The notes: generated by a model from the letters alone, not told the origin. Positions 7,145-13,110 are shown, counted from the stretch's first letter. The stretch: 16,404 nucleotides of DNA from HGM13006 sp963649625 (GCA_963649625.1 CAVJIP010000045.1:1-16404); one strand, 5' to 3'. A program made the numbers and translations.

Positions 7145-8449
7145 TTAATTCACAGGAGGGGGAGGCGGCATACCGGGCCCGCCGGGGCCACCGGGCATAT
7201 CCGGAGGCGGCATCATCTTTTTGGCCTGGAAGTCGTCCTTCTGCGCCCCATCCGCCCGGAAGGTGACATTGGGAACCTGGGGGAGCACCGTGCCCGGGGC
7301 CAGCGTGCCATAGGTGACGGTAACAGGGGCCTTGGCCGAGAGTTTTGCGCCGGGGAGAACGGAAAGAATCGCAGCGGTACTGTCCCCGGTAATGCTCCAC
7401 TCCGAGCCGCCGTCCAGGGTCAGTGCCGTGGCATTGACCTGGCCGGTGAGCCGGGTGCTTTTCAGATTCAGCTCCAGATAGGAGGTCTTTTCCCGGTCAA
7501 TATTTCCCGTAACCTCCATATCCGTCAGGTTGGCCACCAGTCGGCCTCCGGCCTTGGCAAAGGCAATATTGCCGTCCGCCGGAGGCGCAAAGGTCACATG
7601 ATCCAGATTCATCACGGCCTTGCCGTCCTCGGCACAGAGAATGCTGCCCTCTGTGGAGGCAAGCCTTCCGCCAAACATATGGATGTAGGAGTACTCCGGG
7701 CTCATGGAGTTGTGGGTGTTAAGGCCCACGGTACCGGTGAGATCGCAGTCATAGAGGTAGGTATGTCCCAGAGCATGGGCCACCATCACCGCCTCGCAGC
7801 CCTTGGAAACAAAGGTGGAATGGTAGGCAGAAATAATGGATTTTCCGGCGGTATAGATGCCGGGAGAGCCGGGAAGCTCCGTGGTGGCATGAATGTCCCG
7901 GACGGTAATATAGCCCCCCTGGAAGTCTGTGGCCAGAGCCCCGGAGTTTTGGCCACCGGTATGAATCACGGTGCCGTTGCAGTACACATGGCCGCCGTAG
8001 GAGGCATCCACACCGTGGCCCTGCCGGTTGCAGGTGTCAATGGTGCCCCCCTCGATCACCACGGCCCCGCCGAAAATGGCATAGGCCCCGTTGGCGGTGG
8101 AGCTTTCATGGCAGACGATTTTCGGATTCACCAGGGTCACATGGCTGGTTTTCTGGTTGGAAAGCACGGCGGCACAGAAGCCGTATTTGCTGCCCAGCTC
8201 ATTGCGAAGATCCGCCTGGGTCATTTCGCCCCAGCCGTGAATCTCCGGGTTCTTCAGATATACGGTGCCGCCATCCCGGGCGTAAATGGCAGAGGAACCG
8301 GCGGCAGGGGTGGAGGCGAAGCAGGTCTTATCCTCCCGGCGGTCAGTCGTCTCCTCCCCAATTCGGGTATAGGCAGACTCTTCAGCCATTCTGGCCTCTA
8401 CCTCCGGCTCCGGGGCGGTGGGGGTGGGCATATTCTGAAATGGATCCAT
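7145..8449 (-). CDS. Beta-helix-repeat protein with a Pro/Gly/Met-rich C-terminal tail
   Basis: This 434-residue protein has unknown function. Residues about 50-380 are a run of short G/T/V-rich segments of 18-25 residues, e.g. G-G-T-V-Y-L-K-N-P-E-I, G-G-A-V-V-I-E-G-G-T-I and G-G-Y-I-T-V-R-D-I. This is the usual look of a right-handed parallel beta-helix (pectate-lyase-like or adhesin-like). Residues 412-434 are almost only P, G and M. I see no N-terminal signal peptide: the start (MDPFQNMPTPTAPEPEVEAR) is acidic and proline-rich. I see no sortase motif or SLH repeat either. The ATG follows AGGA at seven bases. The gene stands alone, divergent from azlC. A role as polysaccharide-binding or surface protein would need a non-classical export route; a cytoplasmic role is equally possible. 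Confidence 0.75.
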   Translation of the reverse strand: MDPFQNMPTPTAPEPEVEARMAEESAYTRIGEETTDRREDKTCFASTPAAGSSAIYARDGGTVYLKNPEIHGWGEMTQADLRNELGSKYGFCAAVLSNQKTSHVTLVNPKIVCHESSTANGAYAIFGGAVVIEGGTIDTCNRQGHGVDASYGGHVYCNGTVIHTGGQNSGALATDFQGGYITVRDIHATTELPGSPGIYTAGKSIISAYHSTFVSKGCEAVMVAHALGHTYLYDCDLTGTVGLNTHNSMSPEYSYIHMFGGRLASTEGSILCAEDGKAVMNLDHVTFAPPADGNIAFAKAGGRLVANLTDMEVTGNIDREKTSYLELNLKSTRLTGQVNATALTLDGGSEWSITGDSTAAILSVLPGAKLSAKAPVTVTYGTLAPGTVLPQVPNVTFRADGAQKDDFQAKKMMPPPDMPGGPGGPGMPPPPPVN

Positions 8450-8487
8450 CTTTCATTCCTCGCTTTCTTGGTATTGAATCTATGCTC

Positions 8488-8516
8488 ACTGTAGCACACT
8501 TTTCCTTAGAATCCAA
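8488..8516 (-). promoter_or_regulatory. Promoter of the beta-helix protein gene
   Basis: On the minus strand TTGGAT (8516-8511) is followed after 17 bases by TACAGT (8493-8488), preceded by TGC (extended -10). Immediately upstream is a 6-bp perfect inverted repeat, TTTGTG/CACAAA, at 8522-8527/8535-8540. It is a possible operator between the divergent genes. Confidence 0.6.
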
Positions 8517-8606
8517 ATGATTTTGTGAAAAAGACACAAACAGAATGAAGGAAACCCATTTTGACCTATGGGAGCCCGGAGAAATTCCCCTATTTTTGAA
8601 AAATCC

Positions 8607-8635
8607 TCGACACCGCAGGAATTTTGGTGTATGCT
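8607..8635 (+). promoter_or_regulatory. azlCD promoter
   Basis: TCGACA (8607-8612) and TATGCT (8630-8635) are 17 bases apart. Transcription should start near 8642, leaving about 30 bases of leader before the azlC start. The promoter lies inside the longer open frame upstream of azlC, which supports the later start codon. Confidence 0.6.
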
Positions 8636-8649
8636 AAGGGACGCACGTT

Positions 8650-8667
8650 ATTCGCAAGGGAGCGAAT
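8650..8667 (+). promoter_or_regulatory. Hairpin holding the azlC ribosome site in its loop
   Basis: ATTCGC (8650-8655) and GCGAAT (8662-8667) form a perfect 6-bp stem. Most of the only plausible ribosome site, AAGGGAG, sits in the six-base loop (AAGGGA), with its last G at the base of the closing stem. The start codon follows four bases after the stem. The structure could limit ribosome access and make translation temperature- or factor-dependent; this is inference from pairing alone. Confidence 0.5.
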
Positions 8668-8671
8668 CAGT

Positions 8672-9400
8672 ATGTCCGAACAGAACCGAAGCAATTTTGT
8701 CAGCGGTATGCGCCTGGGTATTCCCATCACCCTGGGCTATTTTGCCGTGTCCTTTACCTTGGGCATTGCCGCCAAGCGAGCCGGGCTTACCGCCTTTCAG
8801 GCGGGCCTGGCCAGTCTCCTCACCAACGCCTCAGCAGGGGAGTACGCAGGCTTTACGGTAATTGCAGAAAACGGCACCTATCTGGAGATGGCCCTGATGA
8901 TTCTGGTGGCCAACGCCCGGTATCTGCTGATGTCCTGTGCCCTGACCCAGAAGCTGCGCCCGGAAACAGGGTTGATTCCTCGAATGCTTATGGCCTTTGA
9001 TGTGACCGACGAGATTTTCGGGGTAAGCATCGCCTCGCCGGGATGGCTGAATCCTTTCTTCACCTATGGTGTGGTGGTGGTGGCCCTGCCCGGCTGGTGT
9101 GTGGGAACCTTTTTGGGAGTGATGGTGGGAAATCTCCTGCCGGGGAATTTAGTCTCGGCCCTGAGCGTGGGACTGTATGGAATGTTCCTGGCCATTATCA
9201 TTCCTCCTGCCCGGAAAAGCCGAATTGTTGCCGCACTGGTGGGGGTTTCCATGGTGCTGAGCTACGTCCTTGCCAAAGTGCCGCTGACGGCGGCCTGGTC
9301 CTCCGGCACACGAATCATTGTGCTGACGGTGGTGATTTCCGCTGCGGCGGCAATTCTGTTCCCAATCCGGGAGCAGCCGGAAGGGGAGGAAATGCTATGA
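8672..9400 (+). CDS. azlC: AzlC, large subunit of a branched-chain amino acid exporter
   Basis: This 242-residue multi-pass membrane protein works with AzlD to export branched-chain amino acids or their analogues. Family features are the N-terminal G-M-R-L-G-I-P-I-T-L-G-Y near 13-23, the segment S-L-L-T-N-A-S-A-G-E-Y near 48-58, and N-A-R-Y-L-L-M-S (the conserved N-A-R-h-x-L motif) near 80-87. The frame is open 16 codons further upstream, but the ATG at 8672 has the ribosome site AAGGGAG and lies after the predicted promoter. The stop overlaps the azlD start by four bases (ATGA at 9397-9400). In Bacillus, azlCD is repressed by the Lrp-like AzlB; no such regulator gene is in this window. Confidence 0.93.
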   Translation: MSEQNRSNFVSGMRLGIPITLGYFAVSFTLGIAAKRAGLTAFQAGLASLLTNASAGEYAGFTVIAENGTYLEMALMILVANARYLLMSCALTQKLRPETGLIPRMLMAFDVTDEIFGVSIASPGWLNPFFTYGVVVVALPGWCVGTFLGVMVGNLLPGNLVSALSVGLYGMFLAIIIPPARKSRIVAALVGVSMVLSYVLAKVPLTAAWSSGTRIIVLTVVISAAAAILFPIREQPEGEEML

Positions 9401-9702
9401 CCAGAAATCCATACCTTTATATTCTTGTGATGGCGGGGGTCAGCTATCTCATTCGGGTGCTGCCCCTTACCCTGATTCGCCGGGAAATCACCAGCCGGTT
9501 TCTAAGGTCCTTTCTCTACTATGTGCCCTATGTGACCCTGGCGGTGATGACCTTTCCGGCCATTGTGGAGGCCACCACCAATCCCGTTGCCGGGGCCCTG
9601 GCGCTGGTGGTGGGGATTTTACTGGCCTGGTGGGGAAGAAGCCTGTTTACCGTGGCGGTGCTGTCCTGTCTGACGGTGTTTGTGGCGGAGCTGATTCTAT
9701 GA
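9397..9702 (+). CDS. azlD: AzlD, small subunit of a branched-chain amino acid exporter
   Basis: This 101-residue protein has about three to four membrane segments and the AzlD hallmark near its start: Y-L-I-R-V-L-P-L-T-L at 17-26. The Y-V-P-Y-V-T-L-A-V-M-T-F-P segment at 42-54 is also typical. Length is normal. The start overlaps the azlC stop in an ATGA, so the two subunits are probably made by coupled translation. Its last six bases overlap the end of galM on the opposite strand, leaving no room for a separate terminator. Confidence 0.93.
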   Translation: MTRNPYLYILVMAGVSYLIRVLPLTLIRREITSRFLRSFLYYVPYVTLAVMTFPAIVEATTNPVAGALALVVGILLAWWGRSLFTVAVLSCLTVFVAELIL

Positions 9703-10722
9703 CCGGCAGGTAAACCGGTAGATGATTTTGTGGTCATAGACCTCCTCCGGGCGAAGAATGGGCTTGTGAAAGCCCTCCAGGGCCATGGCGTTGGGGAAAA
9801 ACTGAGGCTCCAGACAGACCCCGTCCCGGGGATGGTAGGTTCTCCCGCCCTTGCCCACACCTTCTACATAATTCCCGGAATAGAGCTGGACTCCGGGCAG
9901 GTCTGTCGCCACCTCCATGGCGATGCCGGTTTCCGGGCTGCTAAGGGAGGCACAGTTCGTAAGGCCCCCTCTCAGCACAAAGCTGTGATCGTAGCCCCGG
10001 CAGCGCAGAAGCTGCTCCTCCGGCAGGTCAATGTCCCGGCCCACAGGCTTTTCCCAGGTAAAATCAAAGGCTGTCCCTGCTGCCGGCAGAAGCCTGCCGG
10101 TGGGCAGGGTGTTTTCATCGTTCTCGGCGAAGGCATCCGCCCGGAGCCGAAGCAGCTGCCCCATGGGGTTCTGCCCGCCGCTCAGGTCAAAGTAGCTGTG
10201 GCTGGTCATATTCACCAGAGTGGTTTGATCCGTTACCGCCCGGTGACGGATGGTCAGCACATTGTCCCGGGAAAAGGAAAAGGTCACGGTAACGGTCAGC
10301 CTGCCTGGATAGCCCTGATCCCCATGGGGGGAGACAAGATGCAGATGCAAAAAATCCCCGTCCACCTCTCCCCGGAACATTTTTCGGTCAAAGCCCTGAA
10401 GGCCGCCGTGGGAGTGATTGGGGCCGCAGTTACAGTCCAGGGTGTAGGTTTTCCCCTCCAGGGTAAACCGGCCCCGGGCGATGCGGTTGGCGTGGCGGCC
10501 AATGGTGGCTCCAAAATACAGCTGACCGGTCTGGTATTCCCCGGGGGTGTCGTAACCCAAAACCACATCGGTGGGCCGGCCCTCCCGGTTTGGGACAACC
10601 AGTGCCTGAATGGTTCCTCCATAGTCCAGAATGTCTGCGTAGGCCCCGCCGCCGCCTGGGAGACGGTAACAGGTGACAGGAGTTCCGTCAGCAAGGGTGC
10701 CAAAAAAATAAGAAGTAATCAT
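9697..10722 (-). CDS. galM: Aldose 1-epimerase (galactose mutarotase)
   Basis: This 341-residue cytoplasmic enzyme interconverts alpha and beta anomers of galactose, glucose and related sugars. Substrate-binding and catalytic residues of the family are visible: H103/H105 in P-N-H-S-H-G-G-L, H175 in N-M-T-S-H-S-Y-F-D-L, and E305 in C-L-E-P-Q-F-F-P-N. The G-R-H-A-N-R-I-A-R-G motif is at 75-84. The frame is open 24 codons further upstream, but the ATG at 10722 has a GGGAGGGG site just before it and lies after the promoter. The gene is transcribed alone; no galK, galT or sugar transporter is nearby. Its stop codon lies inside the last codons of azlD. Confidence 0.93.
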   Translation of the reverse strand: MITSYFFGTLADGTPVTCYRLPGGGGAYADILDYGGTIQALVVPNREGRPTDVVLGYDTPGEYQTGQLYFGATIGRHANRIARGRFTLEGKTYTLDCNCGPNHSHGGLQGFDRKMFRGEVDGDFLHLHLVSPHGDQGYPGRLTVTVTFSFSRDNVLTIRHRAVTDQTTLVNMTSHSYFDLSGGQNPMGQLLRLRADAFAENDENTLPTGRLLPAAGTAFDFTWEKPVGRDIDLPEEQLLRCRGYDHSFVLRGGLTNCASLSSPETGIAMEVATDLPGVQLYSGNYVEGVGKGGRTYHPRDGVCLEPQFFPNAMALEGFHKPILRPEEVYDHKIIYRFTCRS

Positions 10723-10755
10723 AAGCCCCTCCCAGGAAGAACAGTACTTTCCCCT

Positions 10756-10784
10756 AGTATAGCGGGTAGCGCATAAAACCGCAA
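10756..10784 (-). promoter_or_regulatory. galM promoter
   Basis: On the minus strand TTGCGG (10784-10779) is followed after 17 bases by TATACT (10761-10756). Transcription should start near 10749, leaving a leader of about 27 bases. Confidence 0.65.
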
Positions 10785-10795
10785 GGGCAAACACG

Positions 10796-10825
10796 CAGGC
10801 CGCAGGAAAAAGCTCCTGCGGCCTG
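10796..10825 (-). terminator. Strong hairpin after the NTF2-like gene, probable terminator
   Basis: CAGGCCGCAGGA (10796-10807) and TCCTGCGGCCTG (10814-10825) form a perfect 12-bp stem with a six-base loop. It starts ten bases after the stop of the NTF2-like gene. The T-tract on that strand is weak (CGTGTTTG), while TTTTT on the plus strand (10829-10833) is better. It may work in both directions and separates the SDR operon from galM. Confidence 0.7.
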
Positions 10826-10835
10826 AGGTTTTTGC

Positions 10836-11162
10836 TTATGCGGGACGGACGGTCAACTCCTGAATCAGGCCGTCCTCGGTGGCCGACTCAATGGTGGCCC
10901 GGGCGTAGAGGTAGGTGCCGCCGTAGGCTACCAGGAAATTGGCGGAGGTTTCATTTTCAATCACCGGATCCGAAATGGAAAGGATTCGGAAAGTAAACTT
11001 GTTGTGGAAGAACATCTCAATGGCGTTGCGGCCATAGACATGGTAGTTGTCCCGGTTGGTGCCCACGGGGCAATAGTCGAAGTACCGGCACTTGGGGGCA
11101 AAGCAGGCGGCCAGGGCCTTGTAATCGCCCTTGAGCATGGCGTCAATGTATTTCTCGATCAT
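10836..11162 (-). CDS. NTF2-fold (SnoaL / ketosteroid-isomerase-like) small protein
   Basis: This 108-residue protein has the opening typical of the NTF2-like superfamily: a helix with K-Y-I-D-A-M-L-K-G-D at 4-13, then C-F-A-P-K-C-R-Y-F-D at 20-29 and G-R-N-A-I-E-M-F-F at 44-52. Aligned by eye with the remembered sequence of bacterial steroid delta-5-3-ketoisomerase, Y5 and D29 fall at its catalytic Tyr14 and Asp38, but the Asp99 position appears not conserved. Members of this fold act as isomerases, dehydratases or cyclases, or only bind ligands. The AAGGAGG ribosome site is eight bases before the ATG. The gene starts 13 bases after the SDR gene, so both probably act on one substrate. The substrate is unknown. 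Confidence 0.75.
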   Translation of the reverse strand: MIEKYIDAMLKGDYKALAACFAPKCRYFDYCPVGTNRDNYHVYGRNAIEMFFHNKFTFRILSISDPVIENETSANFLVAYGGTYLYARATIESATEDGLIQELTVRPA

Positions 11163-11175
11163 GGCTCATTCCTCC

Positions 11176-11958
11176 TTAATAGACCTTTTCCGTGTTCAGC
11201 AGCGCATCCGTGCCGCCGTCACAGAAGAGAATAATGCCGTTGATGCCGTGGGCCTGCTGGGAAATCAGGAACACAATGGAGCTGGCAATGTCCGCCGGAT
11301 CCATCAGCTTGTCCTCCCCGTAGAGGGTAGGGATGGGCAGGGCCAGCACCGCCACCCGCTCGGCCGGGGTCAGCTTGGCGGTCATGGCGGTCTCCACATT
11401 GCCCGGGGCAATGGCGTTGATCCGCACGCCCTGGGAGGCCCAATCCGGAGAAACCCGGCGCATCCACCGGGCCAGGGCATACTTGGTGGCCACATACATG
11501 GAGTGGGCGTCCTTTTTGTTGTCCAGCATATCCATCAGCTCCAGGGCCCGGGCCTCGTCCATCTGGTTGTTCAACAGATTTACCACGTCCATCCGGGCTG
11601 CCCCCTGGGAGATGGTATTGGAGGCCACCACCACGCAGGAGCCGTGCCGCTTATGAAGCAAATCAAACACCCCTTCGGCCAGCCGGACGGCACCGAAGTA
11701 GTTCAGAGAAATAATCAGCTTCAGGTTGCCGCAGGCGTTGGATACACCGGCGCAGCAAACCAGGCCGTCCATTCCCTCGGTGCAGAGAGCGTGGAGCCTG
11801 TCAATGACCTGCTGACGGCCCTCCTGGGTTGCCAAATTGGCGGAAATGTCCCCGTGATTGACGTCGATGTTATACACCAGATGGCCCTGTGCCCGCAGAT
11901 ATTCCACGGTTTTTGCGCCGATGCCGCTGGAGCCGCCGGTGACTGCATAAATGCCCAT
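11176..11958 (-). CDS. Short-chain dehydrogenase/reductase, 3-alpha-hydroxysteroid dehydrogenase/carbonyl reductase-like
   Basis: This 260-residue NAD(P)-dependent oxidoreductase has the cofactor motif T-G-G-S-S-G-I-G at 7-14 and a D-G-L-V-C-C-A-G strand at 64-71. The catalytic residues are N86, S113, Y155 and K159 (Y-V-A-T-K). About 41 residues separate the serine and tyrosine, far more than the usual dozen. That long insertion and the residue numbering match 3-alpha-hydroxysteroid dehydrogenase/carbonyl reductase (HsdA) of Comamonas testosteroni as I remember it (Ser114, Tyr155, Lys159). The frame is open 39 codons further upstream, but the ATG at 11958 has AAAGGAG ten bases before it. It forms an operon with the NTF2-like gene. 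The substrate is not established: a steroid, bile acid or other carbonyl compound is possible. Confidence 0.85.
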   Translation of the reverse strand: MGIYAVTGGSSGIGAKTVEYLRAQGHLVYNIDVNHGDISANLATQEGRQQVIDRLHALCTEGMDGLVCCAGVSNACGNLKLIISLNYFGAVRLAEGVFDLLHKRHGSCVVVASNTISQGAARMDVVNLLNNQMDEARALELMDMLDNKKDAHSMYVATKYALARWMRRVSPDWASQGVRINAIAPGNVETAMTAKLTPAERVAVLALPIPTLYGEDKLMDPADIASSIVFLISQQAHGINGIILFCDGGTDALLNTEKVY

Positions 11959-11985
11959 AAATAAATGTCTCCTTTCCAAGAAGCA

Positions 11986-12018
11986 CCAATGGGAGCCGCC
12001 GGAATGCGGAGCCATTGG
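11986..12018 (-). promoter_or_regulatory. Hairpin in the leader of the SDR gene
   Basis: CCAATGG (11986-11992) and CCATTGG (12012-12018) are perfectly complementary. Inside them CCGC (11996-11999) and GCGG (12006-12009) extend the stem. The structure lies between the predicted transcription start and the ribosome site. No T-run follows it, so it is not a terminator. It could be an operator or an RNA stabiliser. Confidence 0.5.
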
Positions 12019-12033
12019 ATAATTTCTACCTGT

Positions 12034-12062
12034 ATTATAATGCTTTCCCCTTGCAATGTTTA
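12034..12062 (-). promoter_or_regulatory. Promoter of the SDR / NTF2-like operon
   Basis: On the minus strand a perfect TATAAT (12039-12034) is preceded after 17 bases by TAAACA (12062-12057), a weak -35. The predicted leader is about 69 bases. The weak -35 fits dependence on an activator, but that is inference. Confidence 0.6.
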
Positions 12063-12065
12063 TGG

Positions 12066-12097
12066 AAAAAACCACAAACTGAAATGGTCAAATTGTG
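12066..12097 (-). terminator. Terminator of the ParB-family gene
   Basis: Just after the ParB-family stop, CACAA and TTGTG (12097-12093/12077-12073) close a stem that continues inward through TGA/TCA with one mismatch. It is followed on the minus strand by TTTTTT (12071-12066). It is AU-rich but has the form of an intrinsic terminator, and lies just upstream of the SDR promoter. Confidence 0.6.
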
Positions 12098-12101
12098 AAA
12101 A

Positions 12102-12872
12102 TTACTTATTTTCCTTGGGAATTTGCAGGGTCAGCAGAATCTCATCCTCCTGCTCCCGGCATTGCAGCTCCGCAGAAATGCCGTTTCGGCGCAAAAGGGC
12201 GGTATCCCGCCGGATGCGCTCCAGAAATATCCGGGTATCCCAGCGGCGGAGCTTTTCCCCCTGGGCCATATTGGAAAGATAGCCGCTGATGTACCGCTGG
12301 GTCTGGGACACATTCAGTCCCAGGGACGCAATTTCCCGGATGGCGTAAAGACGGCTTTGCTCCGTGGGCAGCCGCAGCAGCTCCCGGGCCTGCCGCTGAT
12401 TTAGCCCCGCTTCTCCCAGAGCCTGGCGGACGGCAGGGCTGTGCTGAAGCAGCCGGATCTTATTGGCAATGGCGGACTGACTGCACCCCAGGCGGCGGGC
12501 CGCCTCCCCTTGGGTAAGGCCGCTGCGGCGAAGATATTCCTGGAGCAGCTCCGCCTCCTCCAAATAGAACAGGTTTTCCCTTTGGAGGTTTTCCGTCAGG
12601 GCGATCAGCGCAGGCTCCTGGACCTCCTCCAGCAGGAGACAGGGCAGCTCCTCCAGCCCCGCCATCCGGGCCGCCAAAAGCCGGCGGGTGCCGGAAACCA
12701 CCTGATATTGATTTCCGTTTTTTTGTACCGTCAAGGGCTGGAGGATTCCCACCTGGCGGATACTGGCCGCAAGCTCCTGAAGCCCCACCGGGGCATATTG
12801 CCGGGCCGGGCTTTGGCACTGAACCATACGGATGGGCAGATATAACAGCCTGCGCCGGGAAACCGGGGCCAT
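12102..12872 (-). CDS. ParB/Noc-family DNA-binding protein
   Basis: This 256-residue protein has the ParB/Spo0J/Noc layout. The N-terminal CTP-binding domain has L-A-A-S-I-R-Q-V-G-I-L-Q-P-L near 34-47, G-T-R-R at 61-64, and E-N-L-Q-R-E-N at 94-100. A helix-turn-helix at about 119-143 (L-T-Q-G-E-A-A-R-R-L-G-C-S-Q) and a short C-terminal domain follow, the latter ending in a R-I-F...G-I-S-A...E-D-E-I pattern seen in clostridial Noc/ParB proteins. The usual G-E-R-R box has Thr in place of Glu. The ATG has a near-perfect GGAGGTGATC ribosome site. No ParA gene, gidA or other oriC marker is nearby and I found no parS site. This suggests a Noc-like or regulatory role rather than the chromosome-partitioning ParB. 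Confidence 0.85.
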   Translation of the reverse strand: MAPVSRRRLLYLPIRMVQCQSPARQYAPVGLQELAASIRQVGILQPLTVQKNGNQYQVVSGTRRLLAARMAGLEELPCLLLEEVQEPALIALTENLQRENLFYLEEAELLQEYLRRSGLTQGEAARRLGCSQSAIANKIRLLQHSPAVRQALGEAGLNQRQARELLRLPTEQSRLYAIREIASLGLNVSQTQRYISGYLSNMAQGEKLRRWDTRIFLERIRRDTALLRRNGISAELQCREQEDEILLTLQIPKENK

Positions 12873-12883
12873 GAGATCACCTC

Positions 12884-12902
12884 CCTGTCCCCTAGGGACA
12901 GG
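12884..12902 (-). promoter_or_regulatory. Inverted repeat in the leader of the ParB-family gene
   Basis: CCTGTCCC (12884-12891) and GGGACAGG (12895-12902) are perfect complements around a CTA centre. The repeat lies between the predicted transcription start and the ribosome site, partly overlapping it. A further CCTGTC half-site occurs at 12941-12946, upstream of the -35. The arrangement suits an operator, possibly for autoregulation. Confidence 0.55.
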
Positions 12903-12910
12903 CCTAGTGT

Positions 12911-12938
12911 AGCATATTCCCCGGGGAAAGCAGGTCGA
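12911..12938 (-). promoter_or_regulatory. Promoter of the ParB-family gene with a palindrome in the spacer
   Basis: On the minus strand TCGACC (12938-12933) and TATGCT (12916-12911) are 16 bases apart. The spacer contains the perfect 12-bp palindrome TTCCCCGGGGAA (12917-12928), directly beside the -10. The palindrome resembles the Noc-binding site of Bacillus subtilis (ATTTCCCGGGAAAT), matching 11 of 14 positions when centred. A protein bound here would block the promoter. Confidence 0.55.
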
Positions 12939-12962
12939 GCCCTGTCGGGGCCGGATATTTCC

Positions 12963-12991
12963 TTGACGAAAGGGCCCCGGGCCGCTACAAT
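12963..12991 (+). promoter_or_regulatory. Promoter of the TraX-family gene
   Basis: TTGACG (12963-12968) and TACAAT (12986-12991) are 17 bases apart, a near-consensus plus-strand promoter. Transcription should start near 12996-12998, giving a leader of about 113 bases. The leader carries a 9-bp direct repeat CCCTTACCG at 13018-13026 and 13041-13049. Confidence 0.75.
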
Positions 12992-13110
12992 ACCTATGGC
13001 TATACCCTGCCGGGAGGCCCTTACCGAGCCGCCTGTTTCCCCCTTACCGGGATACGGCGGGTGGAACGGTGTCCGGCCCACATCAACAGTAGAAAACAGG
13101 AAGTGAGAAA

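Noticed and set aside
7088..8494. Plus-strand open frame of 468 codons
   Set aside because: It is opposite the beta-helix gene. The minus-strand frame has regular repeats, a ribosome site and a promoter; the plus-strand peptide is a G/H/R-rich shadow.
9730..10776. Plus-strand open frame of 348 codons
   Set aside because: It lies opposite galM, whose catalytic residues are all present; no ribosome site or family resemblance.
10836..11162. The NTF2-like protein being BaiE, the bile acid 7-alpha-dehydratase
   Set aside because: It is much shorter than BaiE (108 against about 166 residues), and no other bai genes (baiB, baiCD, baiF, baiG) are in the window. Only the fold is shared.
12873..13110. 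parS site for the ParB-family protein
   Set aside because: No sequence close to TGTTTCACGTGAAACA was seen by eye here or elsewhere in the window; the palindrome present is closer to a Noc site.
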